From contig DATBAK010000093.1 in assembly GCA_036271555.1 (NCBI GenBank), positions 1 to 64,000 of the forward strand: a stretch of 64,000 nt of DNA. The letters are read 5' to 3'. This DNA is from Acidimicrobiia bacterium. Lineage in GTDB: Bacteria; Actinomycetota; Acidimicrobiia; IMCC26256; PALSA-610. Under the pieces are notes generated by a model that was not told the origin of the DNA, did no database searches, and was given only the letters and a program-made list of their open reading frames with translations. A program made the translations under genes and the position numbers. This document shows positions 33,193 to 41,686 of the stretch, in pieces; position 1 is the stretch's first letter; every line of letters starts with the position of its first letter.

Positions 33193-33666
33193 ATGACGGC
33201 CCGCCTCGATCCCGCGGTCGCCGATGTGCTCATGACCCGAGCGCTCGTCGAGGCGCGCGCCGCGCTCGCGCACCACGACGTGCCGATCGGCGCCGTCGTC
33301 GCGCGACTCGGCGACGGCGAGATCGTCGCGACCGCGCACAACGAGCGCGAGCTCCGAGGCGATCCGACGGCTCACGCCGAGGTCCTCGCGCTGCGCGCCG
33401 CCGCGGCGGTCGTCGACGGGTGGCGCCTGCACGACCACGTGCTCGTGTCGACGATCGAGCCCTGCCCGATGTGTGCGGGCGCGGCGTGGGCCGCACGCGT
33501 CGACCTGGTCGTGTTCGGCGCGGCCGACCCCCGCGCGGGTGCCGCCGGCTCGCTGTACAACTTCGCCGCCGATCCCCGCCTGAACCACGAGATCGGCGTG
33601 GTGCCCGGCGTGCGCGCCGACGAGTGCGCGGCTCTCGTCGAGACCTTCTTCGCGAAGCGGCGCTGA
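33193..33666 (+). CDS. tadA: tRNA-specific adenosine deaminase
   Basis: A 157-residue zinc-dependent deaminase that converts A34 to inosine in tRNA-Arg(ACG). The zinc site and proton shuttle are in PTAHAEVLALRAAA (His, Glu) and IEPCPMCAGAAWAARV (two Cys). VPIGAVVARLGDGEIVATAH and DPRAGAAGSLYNFAADPRLN are standard TadA segments. A GTG at 33181 would add four residues; I chose the ATG because VSGP is not conserved. It is followed by tRNA-Ser(CGA), a common actinobacterial neighbourhood. Confidence 0.93.
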   Translation: MTARLDPAVADVLMTRALVEARAALAHHDVPIGAVVARLGDGEIVATAHNERELRGDPTAHAEVLALRAAAAVVDGWRLHDHVLVSTIEPCPMCAGAAWAARVDLVVFGAADPRAGAAGSLYNFAADPRLNHEIGVVPGVRADECAALVETFFAKRR

Positions 33667-33715
33667 AACCGCCGGGTCGCGACCGCAAAAAGGCCTTGCC
33701 CTAACATCTCGCCCC

Positions 33716-33800
33716 GGAGGGATGCGAGAGCGGCCGAATCGGATGGTCTCGAAAACCATTGTGGCGCAAGTCACCGTGGGTTCAAATCCCACTCCCTCCG
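33716..33800 (+). tRNA. tRNA-Ser (anticodon CGA)
   Basis: An 85-nt class II tRNA. GGAGGGA pairs with TCCCTCC, discriminator G. The anticodon stem ATGGT/ACCAT carries the loop CTCGAAA, anticodon CGA (reads UCG). It has a long variable arm and T arm GTGGGTTCAAATCCCAC; CCA is not encoded. The first 27 nt are identical to the tRNA-Ser(GGA) at 18143. Confidence 0.97.
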
Positions 33801-33873
33801 CTCAGCCCAGGTCAGAGGCCACGTTGCGTGCGCCCGAGGCCTGGGCTTCTCGTTGGCGAGAGGGGAGGTTCGC

Positions 33874-34920
33874 ATGACGCGAGTCGCGGTGACCGGCGGG
33901 ACCGGATTCGTCGCCGGATGGTGCATCGTCGATCTGCTCGCCGCGGGGTTCGAGGTGGTCGCGACCATCCGGAACCCGGGGCGCGAGGCCGAGGTCCGCG
34001 CCGGCGTCGAACGCGAATCCGGCGACCAGTCGCGGCTGTCGTTCGCGCTCGCGGACCTCACCACCGAAGACAGCTGGGTCGCGGCGATGGACGGCTGCGA
34101 GCTCGCGCTGCACACCGCGTCGCCACTGTCCGACGCGGGACTCGGGGACACCGCATTGATCGCGGCGGCGGTCGAGGGGACCCGGCGAGTGCTGGACGCG
34201 GCCGCGCAGGCGGGCGTTCGTCGAGTGGTCGTCACGTCGTCGTGCGCGGCGGCGACCCCGCATCATTCGCAACTGAGCGGGACCGTCGACGAGACGCAGT
34301 GGACCGACGCCGACGAAGAGGGGCTGGCGGCATACCGGCGTTCGAAGGTCGTCGCCGAGCGCGCGGCGTGGGAATGGGCCGACGCCAACCGCGCCGTCGA
34401 GCTCGCGACGATCTTGCCGGCCGCGGTCTTCGGACCGGCGCTGACGGCCGCGTCGCTCGGTTCGCTGCAGTTGATCGCCGCGCTGCTCGATGGCTCTGCG
34501 ATCGCGATCCCGAGACTCGGTTTCGAGATCGTCGACGTTCGCGACATCGCGATCGCACATCGCCTCGCGCTGACGGTTGCCGAGGCCGCCGGGCAACGGT
34601 TCATCACGGCCGGCGAGCTGATGTGGTTCGACGAGATCGCAGAGACGCTGCGCGCCGCGCTCGGTGATGCCGGCAGCCGCATCCCGACGGAGCGGTTGAG
34701 CGACGACGACTTCCGCGCGGTCGCGGCGGTCGCGCCCGCGCGGGCGACGCTGCTGCCGCTGCTCGGGCGCGCGCTCCGACACGACGCGTCGAAGGCGCGA
34801 AGCGTCTTGGGCTGGCAGTCGAGGCCGGCAACGGAGACGGTCGTGGACTCGGCCCGCAGCCTCATCGAGCTCGGCCCCCGCGCCGCGGTCGACGTGCCGC
34901 CCGCGACCCCGGAGCCGTAG
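33874..34920 (+). CDS. NAD(P)-dependent epimerase / dihydroflavonol-reductase-like
   Basis: A 348-residue extended short-chain dehydrogenase. The Rossmann start is VAVTGGTGFVAGWCIVDLL, a second strand ALADLT binds the cofactor, and the catalytic Tyr-x-x-x-Lys is YRRSK in GLAAYRRSKVVAERAA with the Ser in VVTSSCAAATP. The pattern ATIRNPGREAEV and the substrate region EIVDVRDIAIAHRLAL place it with dihydroflavonol 4-reductase-like reductases rather than sugar epimerases. The ATG at 33874 has GGGAGG 6 nt upstream. It leads a run with an SDR and a methyltransferase. Substrate unknown. Confidence 0.88.
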   Translation: MTRVAVTGGTGFVAGWCIVDLLAAGFEVVATIRNPGREAEVRAGVERESGDQSRLSFALADLTTEDSWVAAMDGCELALHTASPLSDAGLGDTALIAAAVEGTRRVLDAAAQAGVRRVVVTSSCAAATPHHSQLSGTVDETQWTDADEEGLAAYRRSKVVAERAAWEWADANRAVELATILPAAVFGPALTAASLGSLQLIAALLDGSAIAIPRLGFEIVDVRDIAIAHRLALTVAEAAGQRFITAGELMWFDEIAETLRAALGDAGSRIPTERLSDDDFRAVAAVAPARATLLPLLGRALRHDASKARSVLGWQSRPATETVVDSARSLIELGPRAAVDVPPATPEP

Positions 34921-34958
34921 CGTCCGCCTCGCGGAAACACGACGAACGGGGAAGCAAC

Positions 34959-35720
34959 GTGACACTCGAAGGCAAGGTGGCGATCGTGAGCGGCGCGTCG
35001 CGCGGCATCGGGCGCGGGCTCGCGGTCGGTCTCGCAGGGGCCGGCGCGAAGGTCGTGTGCTCGGCGCGCACGACGGCTGACCACCCCGGCATCCTGCCGG
35101 GCACGATCGACGAGGTCGCGGCCGACATTCGCGACCGCGGCGGCGACGCGATCGCGGTGCGCTGCGACATCGGTGTCGAGTCCGACATCACCGGCCTCAT
35201 CGCTGCGACGATGAAGCAGTACGGACGCGTCGACGTGCTCGTGAACAACGCGATGGCGCCGACGCGCGGTCTCTTCGGGGAGACCACGAACGAGATGTGG
35301 GACGAGTCGATGCGCGTCAACGTGCGCAGCCTCTTCCTCACCGCGAAGGCGGTCACGGGCCCGATGAGCGAGCACTCGTCGGGCAGCATCATCAACATCT
35401 CGTCGGGCGCGGCCGACCCGAGCATCACCGGTATGCCGCCCGGTTACCTCACGTACTCCGTCGCCAAGGCCGCGCTCGAGAAGTTCAGCACCTCGCTCGC
35501 GACCGAGGTCGCGCACCTCGGGATCGCGGTGAACGCGCTCCGGCCCGGCGCGGTGAAGACCGAGATGACCGTGCACGAGCTGGGTGAGGACTACGACTGG
35601 ACGGGTTGGAAGACGCCCGAGGCCGTGGTACCCGCGCTCCTCTACCTCGCGGAGCAGGACGCGTCCGGCTTTAGCGGCCGGATCGTCGACTCGACCCAGT
35701 ACGAGGTCATGTGGCCGTGA
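34959..35720 (+). CDS. Short-chain dehydrogenase/reductase
   Basis: A 253-residue classical SDR: VAIVSGASRGIGRGLAVGLA (TGxxxGxG, Ser for Thr), VRCDIGVESDITGLI, the NNA motif in DVLVNNAMAPTRG, Ser in IINISSGAADPS and the catalytic YLTYSVAKAALEKFS. It oxidises or reduces a hydroxyl or ketone with NAD(P). The ending QDASGFSGRIVDSTQYEV is common in actinobacterial SDRs acting on acyl-CoA or steroid substrates, but this is not decisive. The GTG start follows GGGGAAG. It lies 38 bp after the epimerase and 7 bp before the methyltransferase. Confidence 0.92.
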   Translation: MTLEGKVAIVSGASRGIGRGLAVGLAGAGAKVVCSARTTADHPGILPGTIDEVAADIRDRGGDAIAVRCDIGVESDITGLIAATMKQYGRVDVLVNNAMAPTRGLFGETTNEMWDESMRVNVRSLFLTAKAVTGPMSEHSSGSIINISSGAADPSITGMPPGYLTYSVAKAALEKFSTSLATEVAHLGIAVNALRPGAVKTEMTVHELGEDYDWTGWKTPEAVVPALLYLAEQDASGFSGRIVDSTQYEVMWP

Positions 35721-35727
35721 TGCGGTG

Positions 35728-36393
35728 ATGGAGCGCGTCACCGAGCCCGAGTTGATGGACGACGCCGAGCAGGCGCGCGCCTACTCGGAGGCCGACTTCG
35801 CGAACCCGCACCAGGAAGTGGTCAAGCAGTTCGTCGCGCGCTTCCCTGAGCTCGACGCGGGTCGCGTGATCGACCTCGCGTGTGGCCCCGCCGACGTCAC
35901 GGGTCGCCTCGCGCGCGCGTTGCCGAGCGCGACGTTCGTCGGTGTCGACGGCGCGGACGCGATGATCGCGCTCGGTCGCGAGCGCCTCGCGCGCGATGGG
36001 CTCGACGACCGGGTGACGCTCGAGCGGCGGTTCCTGCCCGATGCCTCGCTGCGCGGGCTCGGACCGTTCGACGCCGCGGTCTGCACCGGTGCGCTGCACC
36101 ATTTCCACGATCCGATGGTGCTCTGGAACGCGATGCGAGACGTGAGCGCGCCCGGTACGTGCGTGCTCGTGCAAGACCTCACCCGACCCGCGTCGGTCGA
36201 CGCCGCGCACGCGCTCGTGACCCACTACGCGGGCACCGAGCCCGACGTGCTCCAGCGCGACTACTTCCACTCGCTGCTCGCCGCCTTCACCCTCGACGAG
36301 ATCCGCGAGCAACTGGAAAGCATTGGTTTCGGGCACTTCGCGGTCGATGCGGTCAGCGACCGTCACGTCGTCGTGAGCGGCCGCGTCACCTGA
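35728..36393 (+). CDS. Class I SAM-dependent methyltransferase
   Basis: A 221-residue methyltransferase. Motif I is RVIDLACGPADVTGRLARAL, the acidic second strand ends in FVGVDGADAMIALG, and CTGALHHFHDPMVLWNAM supplies motif IV with the conserved His pair. GTCVLVQDLTRPASVD is motif VI. The N-terminal LMDDAEQARAYSEADFANPH resembles methyltransferase domain 25/11 proteins. It follows the SDR by 7 bp and is probably co-transcribed. The methyl acceptor is unknown. Confidence 0.9.
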   Translation: MERVTEPELMDDAEQARAYSEADFANPHQEVVKQFVARFPELDAGRVIDLACGPADVTGRLARALPSATFVGVDGADAMIALGRERLARDGLDDRVTLERRFLPDASLRGLGPFDAAVCTGALHHFHDPMVLWNAMRDVSAPGTCVLVQDLTRPASVDAAHALVTHYAGTEPDVLQRDYFHSLLAAFTLDEIREQLESIGFGHFAVDAVSDRHVVVSGRVT

Positions 36394-36426
36394 CGGGTCG
36401 CTCGACCGGGAAGCGGTTGGCGGGGT

Positions 36427-36453
36427 GCACACGGGGGCACCCTCCCCGTGTGC
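36427..36453. terminator. Strong hairpin between methyltransferase and FemAB-like genes
   Basis: GCACACGGGG-(7 nt)-CCCCGTGTGC, a perfect 10-bp G+C-rich stem 34 bp after the methyltransferase stop and 29 bp before the next ATG. No T-run follows, so it may be a terminator that does not need one, or a 5'-UTR element of the next gene. Confidence 0.5.
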
Positions 36454-36481
36454 GACCATCAAGGAAGATGCGAGCAGCCGC

Positions 36482-37561
36482 ATGAAGGTGGAGGTCGTTC
36501 GGCCGCGCGAGCTCGGCGTTGCGGAGACGCGACGCTGGACCGAGCTGCAGTCCGACGTTGAATCGTTTCGTCATCCGTTCCTGTCGGCGGAGTTCACGCT
36601 CGCGCTCGGAACCGTGTCGGAGCGCACGCGCGTCGCGGTCGTGTCCGACGGCCCGACGATCGTCGGCTTCTTCCCGTACGACGGCTCGGTGCTCGGCGTC
36701 GGCAAGCCACCTGCGGGGATCCTCGCCTACCGGCAGGGATTCGTGCACCAGCGCGGACTCGACTGGTCGTGGGCCGAGCTCATGCAGCGCTGCGGACTCC
36801 ACTCGATCGAGTTCACCGACCTCGTGCTCCCGCAGGCCGTCGGTGATCCGCGACTCGACCTGCTCGCGTCGCCGGTGATCGACACCGCGCGTGGCTGGGA
36901 CGACTACGTGCGCCGCACGAAGGGCCACAAGCACATCAAGACGATCCGCTACAAGGATCGCAAGCTCTGCCGCGACCTTCCCGACGTCGAGTTCACCTGG
37001 ACCGACAAGGACGCGCCCGCGGTCAACACGATGATGATGTGGAAGTCGCGCCAGTACCGGCGCAGCGGATGGCGGGACGTGTTCGCGCGCCGATGGGTGC
37101 GCGACCTCCTCGACATCCTCACCGTCGAGCCCGGCGGTGACCTCCATCCGATCGTCACGACGTTGCGCTCGGGTGACCGGCTGCTCGCGGTCGACCTCAG
37201 CCTGATGTACGACCACGTCATCGCGGGATGGTTCGCCGCGTACGACCACGAGTTCGGCGCGTACTCCCCCGGTGCGATTCGGCTGTACCGGTCGATCGAG
37301 CATGCGAGCGCGATCGGCACCGACTACATCGACATGGCGCGCGGCGACGAGAGCTTCAAGGACGCGATGAAGACCGGCGACGCGTTCGTCGGCAACGGCT
37401 CAGTACACCGCCGCTCCGCGCTCGCCGCGTTGCACCGCGCCGCGAAGACGCCGCGCACCGCGCTGCGTTCCTACGTTCTCGAGCATCCGCGCGTGCGTAA
37501 CACCGTGCGCGAGAGCCTGCGCGTGCTCGGCAGCGCGCGCGATCGCGTCAGTCGGGACTGA
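36482..37561 (+). CDS. FemAB/BioF2-like GNAT-fold protein
   Basis: A 359-residue protein of the peptidoglycan-bridge/acyltransferase (Acetyltransf_6) type. There are two GNAT-like halves, the second with DLSLMYDHVIAGWFAAYDHE, FGAYSPGAIRLYRSIEHA and TDYIDMARGDESFKDAM. The last matches the D-x-x-x-G-x-x-x-x-K pattern of proteins that attach an acyl group or amino acid using an acyl donor. In actinobacteria such proteins often sit near exopolysaccharide or cell-wall genes; here secreted beta-propeller and LPFTG proteins follow. The ATG is at 36482; an earlier in-frame start falls inside the hairpin region. Confidence 0.8.
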   Translation: MKVEVVRPRELGVAETRRWTELQSDVESFRHPFLSAEFTLALGTVSERTRVAVVSDGPTIVGFFPYDGSVLGVGKPPAGILAYRQGFVHQRGLDWSWAELMQRCGLHSIEFTDLVLPQAVGDPRLDLLASPVIDTARGWDDYVRRTKGHKHIKTIRYKDRKLCRDLPDVEFTWTDKDAPAVNTMMMWKSRQYRRSGWRDVFARRWVRDLLDILTVEPGGDLHPIVTTLRSGDRLLAVDLSLMYDHVIAGWFAAYDHEFGAYSPGAIRLYRSIEHASAIGTDYIDMARGDESFKDAMKTGDAFVGNGSVHRRSALAALHRAAKTPRTALRSYVLEHPRVRNTVRESLRVLGSARDRVSRD

Positions 37562-37578
37562 GCGAGCTCAGTCGGCGG

Positions 37579-39069
37579 TCACGACGGCGTGATCGCCCCC
37601 GATGGATTCGACGGGGCGCTCGGACCGATGGCGTTCGTCGCGGTCACGGTGAATCGGTACTTCGCACCGTTCTTCAAGCCGCGCAGCGTCGCACGCGTCC
37701 GGTGCCCCCGAACGGTCACGGACGCGGAGCCATGCGACGCACGCACCGTGTAGCTCGTGATCTTGCTCCCGTGCGCGATCGCCGGCGACCACGTGACCGT
37801 CGCGGATCGGTTCGCCGCCGACGCGACCACGTGCGCGGGCGCGCCCGGGCTGCGCAGACGCGGCACCGCGGAGCCGACCTCGCCCAGCGTCCGCTTCGCC
37901 TGAGCGGCCGCGGTCGCGGTCGCGGTCGCCTGCGATCCGTTCGCCGCCGCAGTGTCGAAGTTCTGGAAGTACCCGACCGCCGCGCACGAGTCGGCATCGG
38001 CGCAGCCGACACCCAGCAGCCAGTTGTACCGGGTACCCGGGTTCGCGCTCGGAGCGACCGACCAGCTCGCGCCGTCCCAGGTCTCGACGAGCGTCGAGTC
38101 GACCGCCGACATTCCGACGGCGACGCAGCCGGTGGCGTCGATGCACGCCACGCTCGACAACTGCGCGACGCCGGTGCCGACCTGCGGGCTCGGGGTCACC
38201 GACCAACCCACGCCGTCGAACGTCTCCACCAGAGCCTGCTCACCCGTATCGCTGTCGGAGAAGCCGACTGCGGTGCAGGTCGACGAGTCGACGCACGACA
38301 CGCCGAGCAGCGCGCTGCCGTTGTCGGCATTCGGGCTCGGGGTCGTCGACCAACTAAGGCCGTCCCACGTCAGGACCAACGTGTGGTTGGGAGACTGCTC
38401 GTCCGCGTAGAAGCCGACGGCGACACAGCTCGTCGCGCCCGTGCACGACACACTCGTCAGCGTGTTGAGCGTCGTGCCGAGGTTCGGAGTCGGCGTGACG
38501 GTCCAGCTCTCGCCGTCCCAGGTGTCGAGCAGCGTCACCTGGGTGTTGTCGACGTCGTACTCCCCGACCGCGACACAGCTGGTCGCGCTCGCGCACGACA
38601 CACCGAGGAGAGTCCTGAAGGTGTCGCCGTCGTTCGGGCCGGCGGTCGCGGTCCAGCTCGATCCGTCCCAGGTCTCGATCAACGTGCCGTACGTGCGCCC
38701 GCGCTCGTAACGGCCTACGGCCACGCAGCTCGACTCACTCGCGCAGCTCACCGAGTTCAAGTAGTTCCCCGAGGTACTCGGGTTCGGGCTGTCGGCCACC
38801 GACCAGTTCTCACCGTCCCACGACTCGATGAGCGTTCGATAGCTGACGGTGCCGTCCTCGTCGTGCTCGTAGTTTCCGACCGCGACGCAGTCGGTGGGGC
38901 TCGGGCACGTGACGCTCGTGAGCGTGTTCTGCGCGGTTCCGACCGTAACGGTCGGCGCGAGCGACCACCCCGGTGAGCCGGCGCTCGCAACCCCGCTCGC
39001 GACGCCGACGACCGATCCGACCGTCAGCACGGCCACGACGCCGGCGAGCACTCGCGTTCTGCAACCCAT
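37579..39069 (-). CDS. Secreted seven-bladed beta-propeller protein with C-terminal fibronectin type III domain
   Basis: A 496-residue exported protein. A signal peptide (MGCRTRVLAGVVAVLTVGSV to ASAGS) is followed by seven repeats of about 50 residues, each with SVxC-x-SxxSCVAVG-x-Y then LIETWDGxSWSVTPxPN. The paired Cys of each repeat probably form a disulfide per blade. The seventh copy is truncated and passes into an Ala/Thr-rich linker. The last 90 residues are a fibronectin III domain (GAPAHVVASAANRSATVTWS, KNGAKYRFTVTATNAIGPS). No catalytic motif is visible; binding or adhesion is likely. It is followed by metF on the same strand. Confidence 0.88.
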   Translation of the reverse strand: MGCRTRVLAGVVAVLTVGSVVGVASGVASAGSPGWSLAPTVTVGTAQNTLTSVTCPSPTDCVAVGNYEHDEDGTVSYRTLIESWDGENWSVADSPNPSTSGNYLNSVSCASESSCVAVGRYERGRTYGTLIETWDGSSWTATAGPNDGDTFRTLLGVSCASATSCVAVGEYDVDNTQVTLLDTWDGESWTVTPTPNLGTTLNTLTSVSCTGATSCVAVGFYADEQSPNHTLVLTWDGLSWSTTPSPNADNGSALLGVSCVDSSTCTAVGFSDSDTGEQALVETFDGVGWSVTPSPQVGTGVAQLSSVACIDATGCVAVGMSAVDSTLVETWDGASWSVAPSANPGTRYNWLLGVGCADADSCAAVGYFQNFDTAAANGSQATATATAAAQAKRTLGEVGSAVPRLRSPGAPAHVVASAANRSATVTWSPAIAHGSKITSYTVRASHGSASVTVRGHRTRATLRGLKNGAKYRFTVTATNAIGPSAPSNPSGAITPS

Positions 39070-39096
39070 GTCCCCACGTCTCCCAGTCGCGCCTGG

Positions 39097-39957
39097 TTAT
39101 GCGGGGCTCGAGAGCCCCAAGTTCGCCCAGATCTCGCGCGTCGCGCGCGAGAAGTTGAGCGTGTAGAAGTGCAGGCCCGGCGCGCCGCCTTCGAGCAGCA
39201 CGGCGCACAGCTTCGTCGCTTCCTCGATACCGATCGCGCGCACGGCCTGCGGATCGTCGGCGACCGCGTGCAGCTTCTCCGCGAGCCACGCGGGAAACTC
39301 CGATCCCTGGAGCTGTGACATGCGCGTGATACCCGCGAGGCTCAGCACCGGCATGATCCCCGGGATCACGGGCTTGTCGACGTCGAGTCGCTGCATCGAC
39401 TCGACGAGGTCGAAGTAATGGCGCGCATCGAAGAAGAACTGCGTGATCGCGAAGTCGGCCGCGCGCAGCTTCGCGGCGGTGTGGAGACGGTCGGCTTCGA
39501 GGCTCGGCGAGCGCGGGTGCGGTTCCGGGTGCGCGGCGACGCCGATCGAGAAGTCGCCGAGCGTGCGGACGAGCTCGACGAGGTCGACTGCGTAGTCGAA
39601 CTCGCTCACCGGGAGATCGAGGTCGGCGGGCGGATCGCCGCGCAACGCGAGGATGTTCTCGATACCGGCCGCGCCGTATCCGGCCACGATGTCGCGGATC
39701 TGCGCGCGTGTGTGCGCGGCACACGTGAGATGCGCCATCGACGTCATCGACGTCTCGCGGTTGATGCGCGTGACGATCTCGTACGTGCGCTCTCGTGTGC
39801 TCCCGCCGGCGCCGTAGGTCACCGACACGAACGACGGGTGCAACGGCTCGAGCTCGATCAGCGCACGCTCGAGCTGCGCCTCGGCCTCGGGCGTGCGCGG
39901 CGGCCCGAACTCGAACGAGTAGCTCGGCCCCGTGCCGAGGATCTCTCGGATCTTCAC
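39097..39957 (-). CDS. metF: 5,10-methylenetetrahydrofolate reductase
   Basis: A 286-residue flavoenzyme that makes 5-methyl-THF for methionine synthesis. It has the TIM-barrel landmarks SYSFEFGPPRTPEAEAQLER, FVSVTYGAGGSTRERTYE, MAHLTCAAHTRAQI, ILALRGDPP, the FAD-binding AAKLRAADFAITQFFFDARH and PVIPGIMPVLSLAG. Length is typical for the short bacterial form. The GTG start at 39957 gives the conserved N-terminus; the upstream extension is antisense to the LPFTG gene. Confidence 0.95.
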   Translation of the reverse strand: MKIREILGTGPSYSFEFGPPRTPEAEAQLERALIELEPLHPSFVSVTYGAGGSTRERTYEIVTRINRETSMTSMAHLTCAAHTRAQIRDIVAGYGAAGIENILALRGDPPADLDLPVSEFDYAVDLVELVRTLGDFSIGVAAHPEPHPRSPSLEADRLHTAAKLRAADFAITQFFFDARHYFDLVESMQRLDVDKPVIPGIMPVLSLAGITRMSQLQGSEFPAWLAEKLHAVADDPQAVRAIGIEEATKLCAVLLEGGAPGLHFYTLNFSRATREIWANLGLSSPA

Positions 39958-40035
39958 CGGCGAGATCGTACCGGCCGCCGCTTTGTCGCCACGAGGAGTG
40001 GCCGGTAGCCTCCACGACGCCACGGGAAGGCGGGG

Positions 40036-40440
40036 GTGCGAGTGCGAGGCTCGAGGCGGTGGATGCTCGGCGCGATCGCGGCCGTGATGGCCGTTCCGAT
40101 CGTATGGACCGCCGCGATCGGCGCGGCGGCGGCCTCCACGACCGTCCCGCTTCACGGCCGCGTCGTCGACGCGAGCGCGAAGACACGGGCCGTCGCGGTC
40201 GCGCGCGACGCGAGCAGCGCGTACGGCAACGGGCACACGACGCCCACCTCGCCGCCCGCGTCCGTCGGACCCGCGTCGGGCGACCCGACGACCTCGGCAC
40301 ACCATTCGAACGGGCTGCCGTTCACGGGCGGCGACGTGCTCGGCCTCACGTTCATCGGCATCGGAATGGTGCTGATGGGCACCGCGTTCATCGGCGCGCC
40401 TCGCCGGCGCGGCCCGGCCGACCTGCCCGCAGAGTCCTAG
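40036..40440 (+). CDS. LPFTG sortase-anchored small surface protein
   Basis: A 134-residue exported protein. It has a signal peptide (VRVRGSRRWMLGAIAAVMAV, then PIVWTAAIGAAAA), a short Thr/Ser/Pro-rich body, and a complete cell-wall sorting signal: LPFTG, a hydrophobic stretch DVLGLTFIGIGMVLMGTAF, and basic APRRRG. This predicts covalent attachment to peptidoglycan by a sortase, but no sortase is in the window. The GTG start at 40036 is divergent from metF with 78 bp between. Function is unknown; with only about 85 mature residues it may be a spacer-type or regulatory surface peptide. Confidence 0.8.
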   Translation: MRVRGSRRWMLGAIAAVMAVPIVWTAAIGAAAASTTVPLHGRVVDASAKTRAVAVARDASSAYGNGHTTPTSPPASVGPASGDPTTSAHHSNGLPFTGGDVLGLTFIGIGMVLMGTAFIGAPRRRGPADLPAES

Positions 40441-40513
40441 ACCTCGACCGGATGCCACTCCGGCAACGCATGGCAGACTGCCCCGTCATGCGGTGGGCCA
40501 CGTGGAGGGTCGG

Positions 40514-41686
40514 ATGACGACGACCGAGCCGGTCGCCAAGAAAGAGCGGTGGAGCTTCTCCTGGAAGCACCTGTACGACGAGGTCGTCACCACCGGTCTC
40601 TGCACGGGTTGCGCGGGATGCGTGATCGCGTGCCCCCACGACGTCCTCGACTACGACGACCTCCTCGGCGTCTACAAGCCGGTGCAGAACGAGCTCGACT
40701 ACGGCGGTCCGGGCGACTGCAGCCATGGCGACAAGGCCTGCACGTCGTGCACGCGCGCGTGCCCACGTTTCCGCGCGTGGGAACCCGAGATCGACGAGTT
40801 CCTCTTCGGTCGCGCCCGCACGGTCGAGGAGGTTTCGGGAGTCAGCAAGGACATCGTGCTTGCACGGGCGACGGATCCCGAGCTGCACGAGGTCGGGCAG
40901 GACGGCGGACTCGTGTCGGCGATCCTCGTGTACGCGCTCGAGCACGACATCATCGACGCCGCGCTCGTCTCCTACCTCGAAGGCGACGGCACCACGTGGA
41001 AGGCGATCCCCGGCGTGGCGCGCACGCGCGAGGAAGTCGTCGCGTCGGCCGGCAGCCGCTACACGTACTCCGCGAACACGATGGCGTACAAGGATCTCGC
41101 CAAGGAAGAGGAGCGCATCGCGCTCGTCGGCATGTCGTGCCAGTCGTCGTCGCCACCCGCGATGAAGCAGCGCAAGGCGGGCAAGGTCGCGCGCCGGTTC
41201 AGCCTCAACATCGGCTTGCTGTGCTCGAAGACGTTCGACGACGCGATCTTCGAAGAGCTCTTCGAAGCAAAGTACGGCCTCAAGAAGGCCGACATGCGGA
41301 AGATGAACATCAAGGGCGTCTTCCAGATCTGGATGAAGGACGGCTCGTACCACGAGGTGCCGCTCAAGGAGTGTCACCAGTGGACGCGTGAAGGCTGCAA
41401 GATGTGTCCCGACTTCGCAGCCGAGCACGCCGACATCTCCACCGGCGGGATCGGCGCGTTCAACGACTGGACGCTCACCATCGTGCGCACCGACGCCGGC
41501 CGCGAGCTCATGGACGCGATGCAGCGCGACGGTGTGATCGAGGTCCGACCGGGCGACGACGATCCCGGCGCGATCGCGTTGATGCACAAGCTCTCCGCGC
41601 GCAGCCGCAAGCGTTGGCCCGAGTTCGCGATCGCGGAACCGCGCGTCCTGCCGCCGCCCGCGCCGAAGCCGGACCCGACTCCGTGA
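40514..41686 (+). CDS. Coenzyme F420 hydrogenase/dehydrogenase beta-subunit-like Fe-S flavoprotein
   Basis: A 390-residue FrhB/FpoF-type protein. An N-terminal ferredoxin-like pair of clusters is visible: LCTGCAGCVIACPHDVL (C-x2-C-x2-C-x3-CP) and ACTSCTRACPRF. The FrhB N and C domains follow, with DELHEVGQDGGLVSAILVYA-like residues 120-140, IALVGMSCQSSSPPAMKQ and KMCPDFAAEHADISTGGIGA (Cys ligand and a flavin site). Proteins of this type pass electrons between F420 or ferredoxin and partners; many actinobacteria make F420. The ATG at 40514 is preceded by GGAGGG. It is coupled to a small receiver-like gene by GTGA overlap. Confidence 0.88.
   Translation: MTTTEPVAKKERWSFSWKHLYDEVVTTGLCTGCAGCVIACPHDVLDYDDLLGVYKPVQNELDYGGPGDCSHGDKACTSCTRACPRFRAWEPEIDEFLFGRARTVEEVSGVSKDIVLARATDPELHEVGQDGGLVSAILVYALEHDIIDAALVSYLEGDGTTWKAIPGVARTREEVVASAGSRYTYSANTMAYKDLAKEEERIALVGMSCQSSSPPAMKQRKAGKVARRFSLNIGLLCSKTFDDAIFEELFEAKYGLKKADMRKMNIKGVFQIWMKDGSYHEVPLKECHQWTREGCKMCPDFAAEHADISTGGIGAFNDWTLTIVRTDAGRELMDAMQRDGVIEVRPGDDDPGAIALMHKLSARSRKRWPEFAIAEPRVLPPPAPKPDPTP

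Noticed and set aside
18143-33800. A genomic island bounded by the two serine tRNAs, which share 5' and 3' ends
   Set aside because: The shared parts are what isoacceptor tRNA-Ser genes normally share. No integrase, phage gene or partial tRNA copy lies between, and the interval holds housekeeping genes such as htpX and tadA.
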